Assembly: GCA_031394355.1 (NCBI GenBank)
Contig: JANNSU010000069.1
Span: 1 to 37,766 of the forward strand
DNA: 37,766 bases
Direction of reading: 5' to 3'
From: JAEUMY01 sp031394355
GTDB taxonomy: Bacteria; Pseudomonadota; Gammaproteobacteria; Burkholderiales; Usitatibacteraceae
Positions 14,883-21,727 of the stretch are shown piece by piece. Position numbers and translations under genes: made by a program. The notes beneath the pieces are model-generated. The model saw only the letters and a program-made list of their open reading frames with translations. It did not search any database and was not told where the DNA came from. Position 1 is the first letter of the stretch. Every line of letters starts with the position of its first letter.

Positions 14883-15167
14883 TCAGGTGGGGTTGCCCGG
14901 CTTCAGCGTGCCGCCCATTTTCTCGCACGTGCCCTGTGGTACATATTTCCATTCGTCCGGCTGGTTGTCCTTTTTGGCCTTGCCTGCACAGGTATGGCGC
15001 GCGGTACCGCAGTCATTCTGACCCTTTTTGGCGATGCCATAACACTTTTCCCGTGGTGGCTTTTTCTCCTGCGCCATGGCGCCTTCCGCCTGCGGCCATG
15101 ACATGGCGAGCAGACCGGCGATGGCGACGGCAACGAGAGGCGTTGAAGGGTTGCGGCTGGACTTCAT
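14883..15167 (-). CDS. bufA: DUF2282 bufferin-type precursor peptide, copy 1
   Basis: The product is 94 aa, paralogous to the following gene. It has a signal peptide (MKSSRNPSTPLVAVAIAGLLAMSWPQAEGAMAQ) and the core KCYGIAKKGQNDCGTARHTCAG ... GTCEKMGG with the same four Cys. ATG 15167 is preceded by CGGAG and is preferred over an upstream start because it gives a clean signal peptide. The two precursors share the core but differ between Cys residues, so one enzyme may serve two products. A candidate promoter lies upstream at 15202-15228. Confidence 0.87.
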   Translation of the reverse strand: MKSSRNPSTPLVAVAIAGLLAMSWPQAEGAMAQEKKPPREKCYGIAKKGQNDCGTARHTCAGKAKKDNQPDEWKYVPQGTCEKMGGTLKPGNPT

Positions 15168-15201
15168 GGTGACTCCGGGGTTTCGGGCGGGCAAGTTAAA
15201 A

Positions 15202-15228
15202 CAAGACTGCAATGGTATCCCTGTCAAT
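15202..15228 (-). promoter_or_regulatory. Candidate ECF-type promoter upstream of the first precursor gene
   Basis: On the minus strand ATTGAC is followed after 13 bases by CAGTCTTG. The same two blocks with the same spacing (ATTGAC-N13-CAGTGTTG) stand upstream of the ECF sigma gene at 16105-16131. Sharing between the two likely promoters of one regulon is the only evidence; no consensus for this sigma factor is known to me. Confidence 0.45.
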
Positions 15229-15290
15229 CGGTGCAGGCGTCTTCCCTCGCTGTCGTCCAGCCAAGCTACGCAAGGAATGGCTGTCCAGAT

Positions 15291-15488
15291 TCAGTTTCCC
15301 GGCGGCCCGCCCTCGGCGTATTGATTGAGCGCCTTCCTGAGAAAGCTGAATTGAGCTTTGATGTTCTGGCAGCAGATGCACTCAGCGAGGTGATAGTCCA
15401 ACGACTGAAGCTCGTTGTCATTCAGGTGGCGGTCTTCCGCCTCAAGCAGCAAACGGGTCGCCTCTTTGCAACTCAGATCAGCTGTCAC
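15291..15488 (-). CDS. Small zinc-finger anti-sigma factor
   Basis: The product is 65 aa. Cys at about residue 7 (LSCKEATRLL) and the cluster DYHLAECICC give the H-x3-C-x2-C signature of the zf-HC2/ZAS anti-sigma fold. No membrane segment is present, so it would be a soluble regulator. The GTG start at 15488 overlaps the sigma-factor gene by 11 bases, the usual arrangement of a sigma/anti-sigma pair. It likely releases the sigma factor when a metal or oxidant disturbs the zinc site; this is inferred from the family. Confidence 0.85.
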   Translation of the reverse strand: MTADLSCKEATRLLLEAEDRHLNDNELQSLDYHLAECICCQNIKAQFSFLRKALNQYAEGGPPGN

Positions 15489-16071
15489 GTTTGTCCCCTG
15501 AGAACCAATTTTGGTTCAAACATTCCCGCAGCCCCAGTCGGGCCCGGTGAAGCATTACCCAGCAATTCGACGCGGTGATGCCCTCTTCCTTACAGATGGT
15601 GTCGGTATCATGGCCCAGCACGTCGCGCTTGAAGAACACGCGGCTGGTGGTGGGGGGCAGGCCATCCATGCAGCGCTCAAGCGCAGTGAAGAATGCTTTC
15701 TGTTCCAGCGCTTTGTCCGGCTGCTGCCAGGCCTCGGTCGGCGTGACCCGGTGGCCGTCAGCAACAAACAGGTCGTCGAAAAAGGTTTCGGCAGACTCGA
15801 TCTCGTCGTTTGCAGTAAGCCGTTGCGCCCGTTCTGCCGTCAACGCCCGCTGCAGGTCGATGATCTTGAATCGCAGGATGGACGTGAGCCAGGTGCGAAG
15901 CGCTGACTTGCCATTGAAGCCTGCCAGCCCTTCCAGCGCGGCCAGCAGCGCCTCCTGAACCACTTCCTCCGCCTGCTCTGAATCACGCAATTGTGCGCGG
16001 GCATAGCGGATGAGATAGCCGCGGTGCGACTCTACATCGGTGAAGGTGGGGCGGGCAAGGGTGGTTGTCAT
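15478..16071 (-). CDS. ECF RNA polymerase sigma factor
   Basis: The product is 197 aa. Region 2 has GYLIRYARAQLRDSEQAEEVVQEALLAAL and WLTSILRFKIIDLQR; region 4 has the helix-turn-helix DTICKEEGITASNCWVMLHRARLGLRECL. It is therefore a normal two-domain ECF sigma factor. The start MTTTLARPTF at 16071 is the only one giving the family N-terminus. It heads the bufferin-type operon, an association known from other proteobacteria, where it responds to metal stress. Confidence 0.9.
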   Translation of the reverse strand: MTTTLARPTFTDVESHRGYLIRYARAQLRDSEQAEEVVQEALLAALEGLAGFNGKSALRTWLTSILRFKIIDLQRALTAERAQRLTANDEIESAETFFDDLFVADGHRVTPTEAWQQPDKALEQKAFFTALERCMDGLPPTTSRVFFKRDVLGHDTDTICKEEGITASNCWVMLHRARLGLRECLNQNWFSGDKRDS

Positions 16072-16104
16072 GGCGCTACTGTATCGCGGGGTGGGAGGTA
16101 TGGG

Positions 16105-16131
16105 CAACACTGTGGGTACCATCAAGTCAAT
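16105..16131 (-). promoter_or_regulatory. Candidate ECF-type autopromoter of the sigma-factor gene
   Basis: ATTGAC-N13-CAGTGTTG on the minus strand ends 34 bases before ATG 16071. The pattern and spacing match those upstream of the first precursor gene (15202-15228). Autoregulation is common for ECF factors. Low to moderate confidence. Confidence 0.45.
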
Positions 16132-16198
16132 TTTGCTTGTTGAATATGACATCCGTGAAGTGGATTTGTTCAGGATCAAATGTTTGGGATGCCCGGGG

Positions 16199-16225
16199 CT
16201 TGAAAGCGGCCTGACGATCCCAAAC
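16199..16225 (+). promoter_or_regulatory. Probable heat-shock sigma-32 promoter
   Basis: CTTGAAA at 16199-16205, a 13-base spacer, and CCCAAAC at 16219-16225 resemble the sigma-32 consensus CTTGAAA-N13/14-CCCCAT. It is 75 bases upstream of the small heat-shock protein gene. Confidence 0.6.
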
Positions 16226-16299
16226 TGCTGCACTCGAGCCGCTGATCCAGCGTTGCCCGCAACCGCAACAAACATTTCCCGAATTCTATGGAGACCATC

Positions 16300-16731
16300 A
16301 TGAATACCCTGGTTCGCTTCGACCCCGCCGCTGATCGTCTTGATGACTTCTTCGCCGGCTTTTTCCGTCCCGTGATGCAGAACGAGCGCACTGCCCTGGG
16401 CAACACCACCGAGATCCGTCTCGACGTCCGCGAGGACGAGAAGTCCTATGTGGTCGATGCCACGCTTCCCGGTGTCAAGAAAGATGACATCCACGTCGCC
16501 ATCGACGGCAACGAAGTCAGCATCTCGGCCGAGGTGAAGAACGAAAAGGAAGTGAAGGAAGGCGAGCGCGTGCTGCGCACCGAGCGCTTCTACGGCAAGA
16601 CCACCCGCCGATTCGCGCTGGCCAACGAGATTGACGAGTCGGGTGCGGCCGCGAAGTACGAGGATGGCATCCTCCGGCTCACGCTGCCGAAGAAAACGGC
16701 GACCACGGCGCGGAAGCTCTCCATTCAGTAA
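16300..16731 (+). CDS. Hsp20/alpha-crystallin small heat-shock protein
   Basis: The product is 143 aa. The alpha-crystallin domain runs from about residue 37 (TEIRLDVREDEKSYVVDATLPGVKKDDI) to about 135, with the terminal signature YEDGILRLTLPKK and the strand ERFYGKTTRRFAL. A short helical N-terminus (NTLVRFDPAADRLDDFFAGFFRP) is typical of bacterial HspA-type proteins. They hold unfolding proteins as ATP-independent oligomeric chaperones. ATG 16300 is chosen because GGAG lies 9 bases upstream; ATG 16288 is an in-frame alternative. The upstream sigma-32-like promoter fits heat regulation. The C-terminal I-x-I motif is not obvious (it ends KLSIQ). Confidence 0.93.
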   Translation: MNTLVRFDPAADRLDDFFAGFFRPVMQNERTALGNTTEIRLDVREDEKSYVVDATLPGVKKDDIHVAIDGNEVSISAEVKNEKEVKEGERVLRTERFYGKTTRRFALANEIDESGAAAKYEDGILRLTLPKKTATTARKLSIQ

Positions 16732-16902
16732 TCCACTGCGGTTCAAGACGGGCCAGCTTGGCGCGGTCTCGGGGATTCCCCGGGGTCGGGTCAGGGTGGC
16801 CCGGCACATTTCAGGGGTAGACAAACTGGAATAATGCGCAGGGACGGGTGCATAATGGCCGTCGGTTCCATTTAAGGGAGTCTCCGGCAATCGCCGGTGA
16901 AC

Positions 16903-17460
16903 ATGCGCATGAAATATTCGTTTCCGGTTCGGCTCCTTGCGGGCTTGCTGTTCATGGCGTCCCTGCCCTCTGTCGCATGGGCGCAGGCAGTCGGCACCAC
17001 CAATCGCGCAACAGAATTGAAGGCGGAGCCTCGCGCTGACGCCGCCACGGTCGCGAGCCTGTCGAGAGAGACGCCGATCGTGGACCTGGGCCGGTCCACG
17101 GGCTGGATTCGCGTGCAGACCGGCGACAAGAAGACCGGTTGGGTGCGCTCGTTTCATGTGAGCATGAAGGGCTCGGTGTCCGAAACCTCTTCCAGCAGTG
17201 GCGCGTTCAGTTCACTCACCAGTCTCTTCGCCCCGGCAAAACGCGAAGCACCCAAGACCATTTCGACCGTCGGTATCCGCGGCCTGTCCGAGGAAGAGAT
17301 GAAGAACGCCAAGCCCAACCCGGCAGAATTCAACAAGATGAAGTCCTATGCCGTGAGCAAGGCCGACGCCGAAGCGGCGGCAAAGCGCGCGCGGCTCAAC
17401 GCCACGACTGTCGCGTATGTGGATGCCAACGGTAAGCCGATTCAGGGAGGTGGCAAATGA
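16903..17460 (+). CDS. Secreted SH3-domain (SH3b) protein
   Basis: The product is 185 aa. A signal peptide (MRMKYSFPVRLLAGLLFMASLPSVAWAQ) precedes a bacterial SH3 domain: TELKAEPRADAATVASLSRETPIVDLGRSTGWIRVQT..KTGWVRSFHV. A Ser-rich linker and the segment STVGIRGLSEEEMKNAKPNPAEFNKM follow, which tends to accompany M48-protease gene neighbours. SH3b domains bind peptidoglycan or envelope proteins. GTG 16897 and ATG 16909 are alternative starts. The last four bases overlap the start of the protease gene (ATGA), so the two are translated together. Confidence 0.82.
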   Translation: MRMKYSFPVRLLAGLLFMASLPSVAWAQAVGTTNRATELKAEPRADAATVASLSRETPIVDLGRSTGWIRVQTGDKKTGWVRSFHVSMKGSVSETSSSSGAFSSLTSLFAPAKREAPKTISTVGIRGLSEEEMKNAKPNPAEFNKMKSYAVSKADAEAAAKRARLNATTVAYVDANGKPIQGGGK

Positions 17461-18494
17461 ACGCACTGCAGATTGCAAAGTTCAGTGTCGGTGCGTTCGC
17501 CGTTGCGCTGCTGGCTGGCTGCGCCAACATGCCGAATGTGCCGATCAACATTCCGATTCCGTTGCCAGGCGGGATGAACATCACCACGTCGCAGGTCGCG
17601 CAGGCAGGAACGGCTTTGCAGACTGTATCCAAGGATTTCACCGAGCCGGAAGAAATCGAACTCGGTGAGGGCCTGGTTCAGGGCCTGCTCGGTGCTGCGC
17701 CACTGTTGCCAAATCCGGGTGTTCAACGTTACGTGAATCAGGTTGGCCGATGGCTGGCGGCGCAGACCGAGCGTCCCAATCTCCCCTGGCGCTTTGGCGT
17801 TCTGGACAACGAACATGTGAATGCCTTTGCAGCGCCAGGCGGGCAGATCCTTATGACTAATGGCTTGTTGAAGCGCCTCAACAGCGAGTCGGAGTTGGCA
17901 GGCGTTCTGGCACATGAGATCGCCCATGTTTTACGCAAGCATCAGTTGGATGCCATCACGGCAAGCGGCAAGGCGGAGCTGTGGAAAGTGGGAGGACAAA
18001 TCGCTGGTGAGAAGGCACTTTCCAAGGCTGGAACCGGTGCGCAACTCGCAGCCTCGAGTGTGGGAGGCGCCGAAGGAATTGCGAACCTGGTCGTGGATGG
18101 CTTCTATGCCCGCCCCCTGGACCGCAACATGGAATATGAAGCTGACCGTTTGGGCGTGATCATCGCGGCACGTGCAGGCTACGATCCTTATGGTTTTGTC
18201 GCAGTGCTGCAGATGATGGAATCGCTGGCAAAGGACAGCCCGTTCTTCGCACTACTCAACAAGACCCATCCGTCCGCCACCGACCGCATTTCGGCACTGG
18301 AGAAGCTGGCGCCAACGCTGGATGGCTTTGCCCGTCAGGACGTGGGCCGTGAGCGCTTCGCGGCAGTGATGGGCATTCGTGCCGCCCCGGGTGCCACACC
18401 CGCGCAGCGGACCGCGCCGGCCCGGGCGCCTGCAAAGACTCCGAACAAGGCCCCGACAACTCCCCCCGCAACGAAAGCAGCCCCGGCCAAGTAG
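17457..18494 (+). CDS. M48-family zinc metalloprotease lipoprotein
   Basis: The product is 345 aa. It starts with a lipoprotein signal ending in the lipobox LLAGC. The catalytic zinc site is LAGVLAHEIAHVLRKHQ (HExxH), and the third ligand Glu is in NMEYEADRLGV. KTHPSATDRISALEKL near residue 270 is the usual end of the periplasmic M48B/LoiP-like domain. A low-complexity Ala/Pro/Thr tail (about residues 310-345) follows. Such proteins degrade or mature outer-membrane proteins. Its coupling to the SH3b gene suggests a shared envelope role. Confidence 0.9.
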   Translation: MNALQIAKFSVGAFAVALLAGCANMPNVPINIPIPLPGGMNITTSQVAQAGTALQTVSKDFTEPEEIELGEGLVQGLLGAAPLLPNPGVQRYVNQVGRWLAAQTERPNLPWRFGVLDNEHVNAFAAPGGQILMTNGLLKRLNSESELAGVLAHEIAHVLRKHQLDAITASGKAELWKVGGQIAGEKALSKAGTGAQLAASSVGGAEGIANLVVDGFYARPLDRNMEYEADRLGVIIAARAGYDPYGFVAVLQMMESLAKDSPFFALLNKTHPSATDRISALEKLAPTLDGFARQDVGRERFAAVMGIRAAPGATPAQRTAPARAPAKTPNKAPTTPPATKAAPAK

Positions 18495-19808
18495 TTGACG
18501 GCACAGACGGCATTGCGAATATTCGCAGACAGCCGTCTGCTGCTCGCTTCTGTCCTTGTTTTTGTCGCGTCACCGGCTGTCGGGCAGACGCCGGAAGCTG
18601 CCGCCGCATCCCGCAAGGTCTTTGCCGATGCGGCGAAGGCGCGTGAACGCGGCGACACCGACGAATACCTCCGACTGATGCGTGAGGTCATGCAACTACG
18701 TCCGGATCAGCCCGGCGCGCAATACCGCATGGCGGGCGCACTCGCCCGCAAGGACCAGGCTGACGAAGCCATCGGAATGCTCAAGCGTATTGCCGCTCAG
18801 GGTCTGTACTTCCGCCTTGAAGGTGATCCCGACTTTGCGAATATTCGCGATGTGCTTGCCGCTGCCGGCGTGTCGGATGCCTTCGCAGAAAACCTCAAGC
18901 CGAAGATTGCAAGCGAAGTTGCCTTCCGCCTCGCCGACAAAGACATGCTGCCGGAAGGCATCGCGCATGATCCGAAGACCAACACCTTCTTCATCGCCAG
19001 CGTGCATCAGCGCCGGATCATCGCCCGCGCCACCAACGGCACCGAAATGACATTTGGCAAGGGACGGGATGACGGCCTCTGGAGTGTGCTGGCCCTGCGC
19101 GTGGATGCGGAGCGTCGCCATCTCTGGGCCACGACGGCAGCCATCGAGCAGACGAAGGATCTGGACCCGGCAGATGCGGGCCGCACGGCGGTCATCCAGT
19201 ACGACCTCGACACCGGCAAGGTACTGAAGCGCTTTGAGCCGCCCCGTTCCGACAAGCCGCTGATCTTTGGCGATCTCGTGGTGAGTTCCTCGGGCCGCGT
19301 GATCGTCTCGGAAGCGCAGCAGGGCGGGCTCTGGCGCATCTCGGGTGGCACGCTGGAACTATTCATCCCGCCCGGTAAATTCGCGTCGCCCCAGGGTATG
19401 GCCTTTCCCAATCAAGGCAACTGGCTGTATGTGGCGGATTACTCACTGGGCCTGCTGCGGGTGGACATCGCCACGCGCAAAGTGGAGCAGGTGAAGGTGC
19501 CCGGCGAATATTCGCTGCTCGGACTGGACGGACTGGTGCGATTCGGCAATGACCTCATAGCCATCCAGAATGGCATCCGGCCGCATCGCGTGGTCCGAAT
19601 CGCTCTGGATTCATCCGGCCAGGTGTCGGGCGTCACCATTTTGGAAGCCAACCATCCTGATCATTCCGAACCCACGCTGGGTGTATTGGTGGGCGACCAC
19701 TTTCACTATGTGGGCAATGCCCAATGGGACAAGTTTCCCAAGGGCGCGGCTGCGGCCGATGCGGTGCCGCCGGTCATTCTGAAGCTGCGCTTGGTGGCCC
19801 GGAAGTAG
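18495..19808 (+). CDS. Secreted SMP-30/NHL-type beta-propeller protein with N-terminal TPR-like part
   Basis: The product is 437 aa. After a signal sequence (LLLASVLVFVASPAVGQ) come TPR-like helices (about 35-115), then a six-bladed-type propeller: MLPEGIAHDPKTNTFFIASV, DGLWSVLALRVDAERRHLWAT, LVVSSSGRVIVSEA, PQGMAFPNQGNWLYVADYSLGLLRVD, LGLDGLVRFGNDLIAIQNGI. This pattern matches SMP-30/gluconolactonase-like proteins; no ligand or activity can be given. The start is taken as TTG 18495, directly after the protease stop, as the only one that keeps the whole signal peptide. It is the only gene here with three palindrome copies: one before the signal peptide, two read as FANIRDV and PGEYSLL. Confidence 0.72.
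   Translation: MTAQTALRIFADSRLLLASVLVFVASPAVGQTPEAAAASRKVFADAAKARERGDTDEYLRLMREVMQLRPDQPGAQYRMAGALARKDQADEAIGMLKRIAAQGLYFRLEGDPDFANIRDVLAAAGVSDAFAENLKPKIASEVAFRLADKDMLPEGIAHDPKTNTFFIASVHQRRIIARATNGTEMTFGKGRDDGLWSVLALRVDAERRHLWATTAAIEQTKDLDPADAGRTAVIQYDLDTGKVLKRFEPPRSDKPLIFGDLVVSSSGRVIVSEAQQGGLWRISGGTLELFIPPGKFASPQGMAFPNQGNWLYVADYSLGLLRVDIATRKVEQVKVPGEYSLLGLDGLVRFGNDLIAIQNGIRPHRVVRIALDSSGQVSGVTILEANHPDHSEPTLGVLVGDHFHYVGNAQWDKFPKGAAAADAVPPVILKLRLVARK
18504..18539. repeat. Hairpin CAGACGGC/GCCGTCTG with a palindrome in its loop
   Basis: An 8-bp perfect stem (18504-18511 with 18532-18539) encloses a 20-base loop that contains a complete GCGAATATTCGC. It lies just after the protease stop codon and at the start of the beta-propeller gene. 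Confidence 0.8.
18515..18526. repeat. GCGAATATTCGC palindrome, site 9
   Basis: Perfect copy at the extreme 5' end of the beta-propeller gene. If the TTG start is right it is the only copy read as RIFA; otherwise it is intergenic. Confidence 0.95.
18837..18848. repeat. GCGAATATTCGC palindrome, site 10
   Basis: Perfect copy in the beta-propeller gene, ANIR frame (DPDFANIRDVL), just after the TPR-like part. Confidence 0.95.
19504..19515. repeat. GCGAATATTCGC palindrome, site 11
   Basis: Perfect copy in the beta-propeller gene, EYS frame (VPGEYSLLGLD), in a loop between blades. Confidence 0.95.
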
Positions 19809-19877
19809 CCCGCCACATCCATTCCCTGCGCTTGCCGCGTCCAACGACGGCAAGCAACTCAACAAAAGGGGAATGCA

Positions 19878-20252
19878 ATGACCAAGAAAATCGCGTTGAC
19901 GGCTGCCATCCTGCTGGCCATCGCTGCCGCCATCCTCACCATCGGCTACTTCAATTCTCCAGCCGAATCGATCATCTTCATGAGCGACGAGCTGCACCAT
20001 GACGGCTTTTTCGGCGGTCTGCTGGCTGCCGCGATAGTCGGGATCGTGTTCCTTTTCGTGGGCATCGTGCTCACGGTGGTGTTCGCCGGGGTCAGCGTGG
20101 TGCTGCTCTTTGTGGCGCTGGTCGTGGCGACAGTGCTGCTGGCTGTGTTGCTGCCGATGCTCGTGCCTGCTGTGACAATGCTCGCTGTGCCGTTCCTGCT
20201 GCTCTACGGGCTCTTCCGCCTGGTCCGGCGCAACATCCAACCGGCGGCCTAG
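19878..20252 (+). CDS. Small hydrophobic membrane protein of unknown function
   Basis: The product is 124 aa and almost wholly hydrophobic. A first segment MTKKIALTAAILLAIAAAIL (signal anchor), a short polar stretch (FNSPAESIIFMSDELHHDGFFGG) and then two or three long segments of Val/Leu/Ala. The end LVRRNIQPAA is positively charged. AAGGGG upstream of ATG 19878 is a good ribosome-binding site. I do not recognise a family. It is followed at once by the MITE-like element. Confidence 0.72.
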   Translation: MTKKIALTAAILLAIAAAILTIGYFNSPAESIIFMSDELHHDGFFGGLLAAAIVGIVFLFVGIVLTVVFAGVSVVLLFVALVVATVLLAVLLPMLVPAVTMLAVPFLLLYGLFRLVRRNIQPAA

Positions 20253-20455
20253 CAGTTTGTTGAATTTCGAATGCTTCCACGCTGATCGGGCTTTCAACGG
20301 ATTGCCTCCCCCTTTGGAAAAGGGGGACTGAGGGGGATTTGGGGTCGATGCCAGTGCGAAACGCTCAAAATCTCCCTCAATCCCTCTTTGATAAAGAGGG
20401 AAGTGCCATGCAACCAGCACGCTTCGTTTACCTGCCGTCAAATTTCAACAAACCG
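20253..20455. repeat. MITE-like element with terminal inverted repeats (copy 2, complete)
   Basis: The left end CAGTTTGTTGAATTT (20253-20267) and right end AAATTTCAACAAACCG (20440-20455) are near-perfect inverted repeats. Inside are two hairpins of C-run/T-run type (about 20307-20325 and 20380-20401) and no coding capacity. It shares its right half with positions 56-180. It begins one base after the stop codon of the membrane protein gene. A mobile non-autonomous element is the best reading; target-site duplications are not clear. Confidence 0.7.
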
Positions 20456-20478
20456 TCAGGACTCGGCTTCCGCTTGGC

Positions 20479-21405
20479 TCAGCGTTCCGGCCGTTCCAGC
20501 CGGATCACCTGTGCTACCGATTCGGCGGGACGGGTCGCGCAACTTTCGTCTTCGTCAAAGGCAATGTCACCTGCCGCATCGGCCACGCCGTTCGCCTTCA
20601 CGCCTTTGAAGTCGAACAGCGCGCTGTCCATGAGATGCGACGGCACCACGTTCTGCAGCGCGCGAAACATCGACTCGATGCGACCGGGGAATTTCTGCTG
20701 CCACTCACGCAGCATCAGCTTCACCTGCTGACGCTGCAGGTTGTCCTGCGAGCCACAGAGATCGCAGGGAATGATCGGGAAGTTGCGAATATTCGCAAGG
20801 GCTTCCAGATCGTTCTCCTCCACGTAGGCCAGCGGGCGGATGACAACATGCTTTCCATCGTCCGATTGCAGCTTCGGCGGCATGCCCTTCAGCTTGCCGC
20901 CGTAAAACATGTTGAGGAAGAGTGTCTGCAGCATGTCGTCGCGATGATGGCCCAGCGCGATTTTGGTTGCGCCCATCTCCTCCGCGACCCGATAGATGAT
21001 GCCGCGCCGCAAGCGAGAACACAGCGAGCACATCGTCTTGCCTTCCGGGATGACCCGTTTCACCGTCGAGTAGGTGTCCTGCACTTCGATGTGAAACGGA
21101 ATGCCGAGACCGGTGAGGTAATCGGGCAGGATGTGTTCAGGAAAGCCGGGATGCTTCTGGTCGAGATTGAAGGCAACGATGTCGAAGTGGATGGGCGCGT
21201 TCTCCCGCAACGCCAGCAGCACATCGAGCATCGCGTAGCTGTCCTTGCCGCCCGACAGGCAGACCATGACTTTGTCGCCCGCCTCGATCATGGTGAAGTC
21301 GGCGATGGCCTGGCCCACCTGGCGGCGCAGGCGTTTCACCAGTTTGTTGGCTTCGTACTGCTGCTTCTGTGACTGGGCGACGGTTGCCTTGGCGGGTGTG
21401 CTCAT
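20479..21405 (-). CDS. ttcA: tRNA 2-thiocytidine(32) biosynthesis protein TtcA
   Basis: The product is 308 aa. The PP-loop VCLSGGKDSYAMLDVLL binds ATP. TMCSLCSRLRRG (C-x2-C) and IIPCDLCGSQDNLQRQ supply the cysteines that hold the iron-sulfur cluster. KIALGHHRDDMLQTLFLNMFYGGKLKGMPPKL is a further family signature. TtcA thiolates C32 of some tRNAs. ATG 21405 follows the stop of the upstream membrane-protein gene by 7 bases. A palindrome copy is read as EALANIRNFPIIPCDLC, at the place where E. coli TtcA, as I recall it, has FADAKAFPIIPCNLC: same length, different residues. The C-terminal 60 residues are an acidic, unconserved tail. Confidence 0.93.
   Translation of the reverse strand: MSTPAKATVAQSQKQQYEANKLVKRLRRQVGQAIADFTMIEAGDKVMVCLSGGKDSYAMLDVLLALRENAPIHFDIVAFNLDQKHPGFPEHILPDYLTGLGIPFHIEVQDTYSTVKRVIPEGKTMCSLCSRLRRGIIYRVAEEMGATKIALGHHRDDMLQTLFLNMFYGGKLKGMPPKLQSDDGKHVVIRPLAYVEENDLEALANIRNFPIIPCDLCGSQDNLQRQQVKLMLREWQQKFPGRIESMFRALQNVVPSHLMDSALFDFKGVKANGVADAAGDIAFDEDESCATRPAESVAQVIRLERPER
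20785..20796. repeat. GCGAATATTCGC palindrome, site 12
   Basis: Perfect copy inside ttcA, ANIR frame, five residues before the FeS-ligand motif CDLC. Confidence 0.95.
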
Positions 21406-21412
21406 TGGCGAA

Positions 21413-21727
21413 TCAACTTGTTGGCCGTTCGCGCTTGGCATGGTGCTTCACCAGCAGGATGCCGCACAGAAACGCGCCGAATACACCGAGGATGGAAGAC
21501 GCCGACACCACGACCGCGAATACGCCAGAATCCGTGGTGCCGGATTGGCGCCAGACGAAGGCACCCACGACGACCAGCACCAGCACTGGCAGCGGCCCCA
21601 GTGCAACCACACGCTGCCAGCCCGTGAGGTGCTTCAGGCAGAAGCGCAACAGGATCAGGTACGGCGCAAAGGTGCCGGTGGCCATCATGAGCAGCGTGGC
21701 TTGCTCGAACGAGAATCCGCCGCTCAC
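21413..21727 (-). CDS. Small membrane protein of unknown function
   Basis: The product is 104 aa with three predicted membrane segments: ATLLMMATGTFAPYLILLRF, VVALGPLPVLVLVVVGAFVW and GVFAVVVSASSILGVFGAFLCGILL, and a basic tail (VKHHAKRERPTS). No family is recognised. Its start overlaps the stop of the SDR gene by four bases and its stop is 7 bases from ttcA, so it is part of one operon. Confidence 0.7.
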   Translation of the reverse strand: MSGGFSFEQATLLMMATGTFAPYLILLRFCLKHLTGWQRVVALGPLPVLVLVVVGAFVWRQSGTTDSGVFAVVVSASSILGVFGAFLCGILLVKHHAKRERPTS

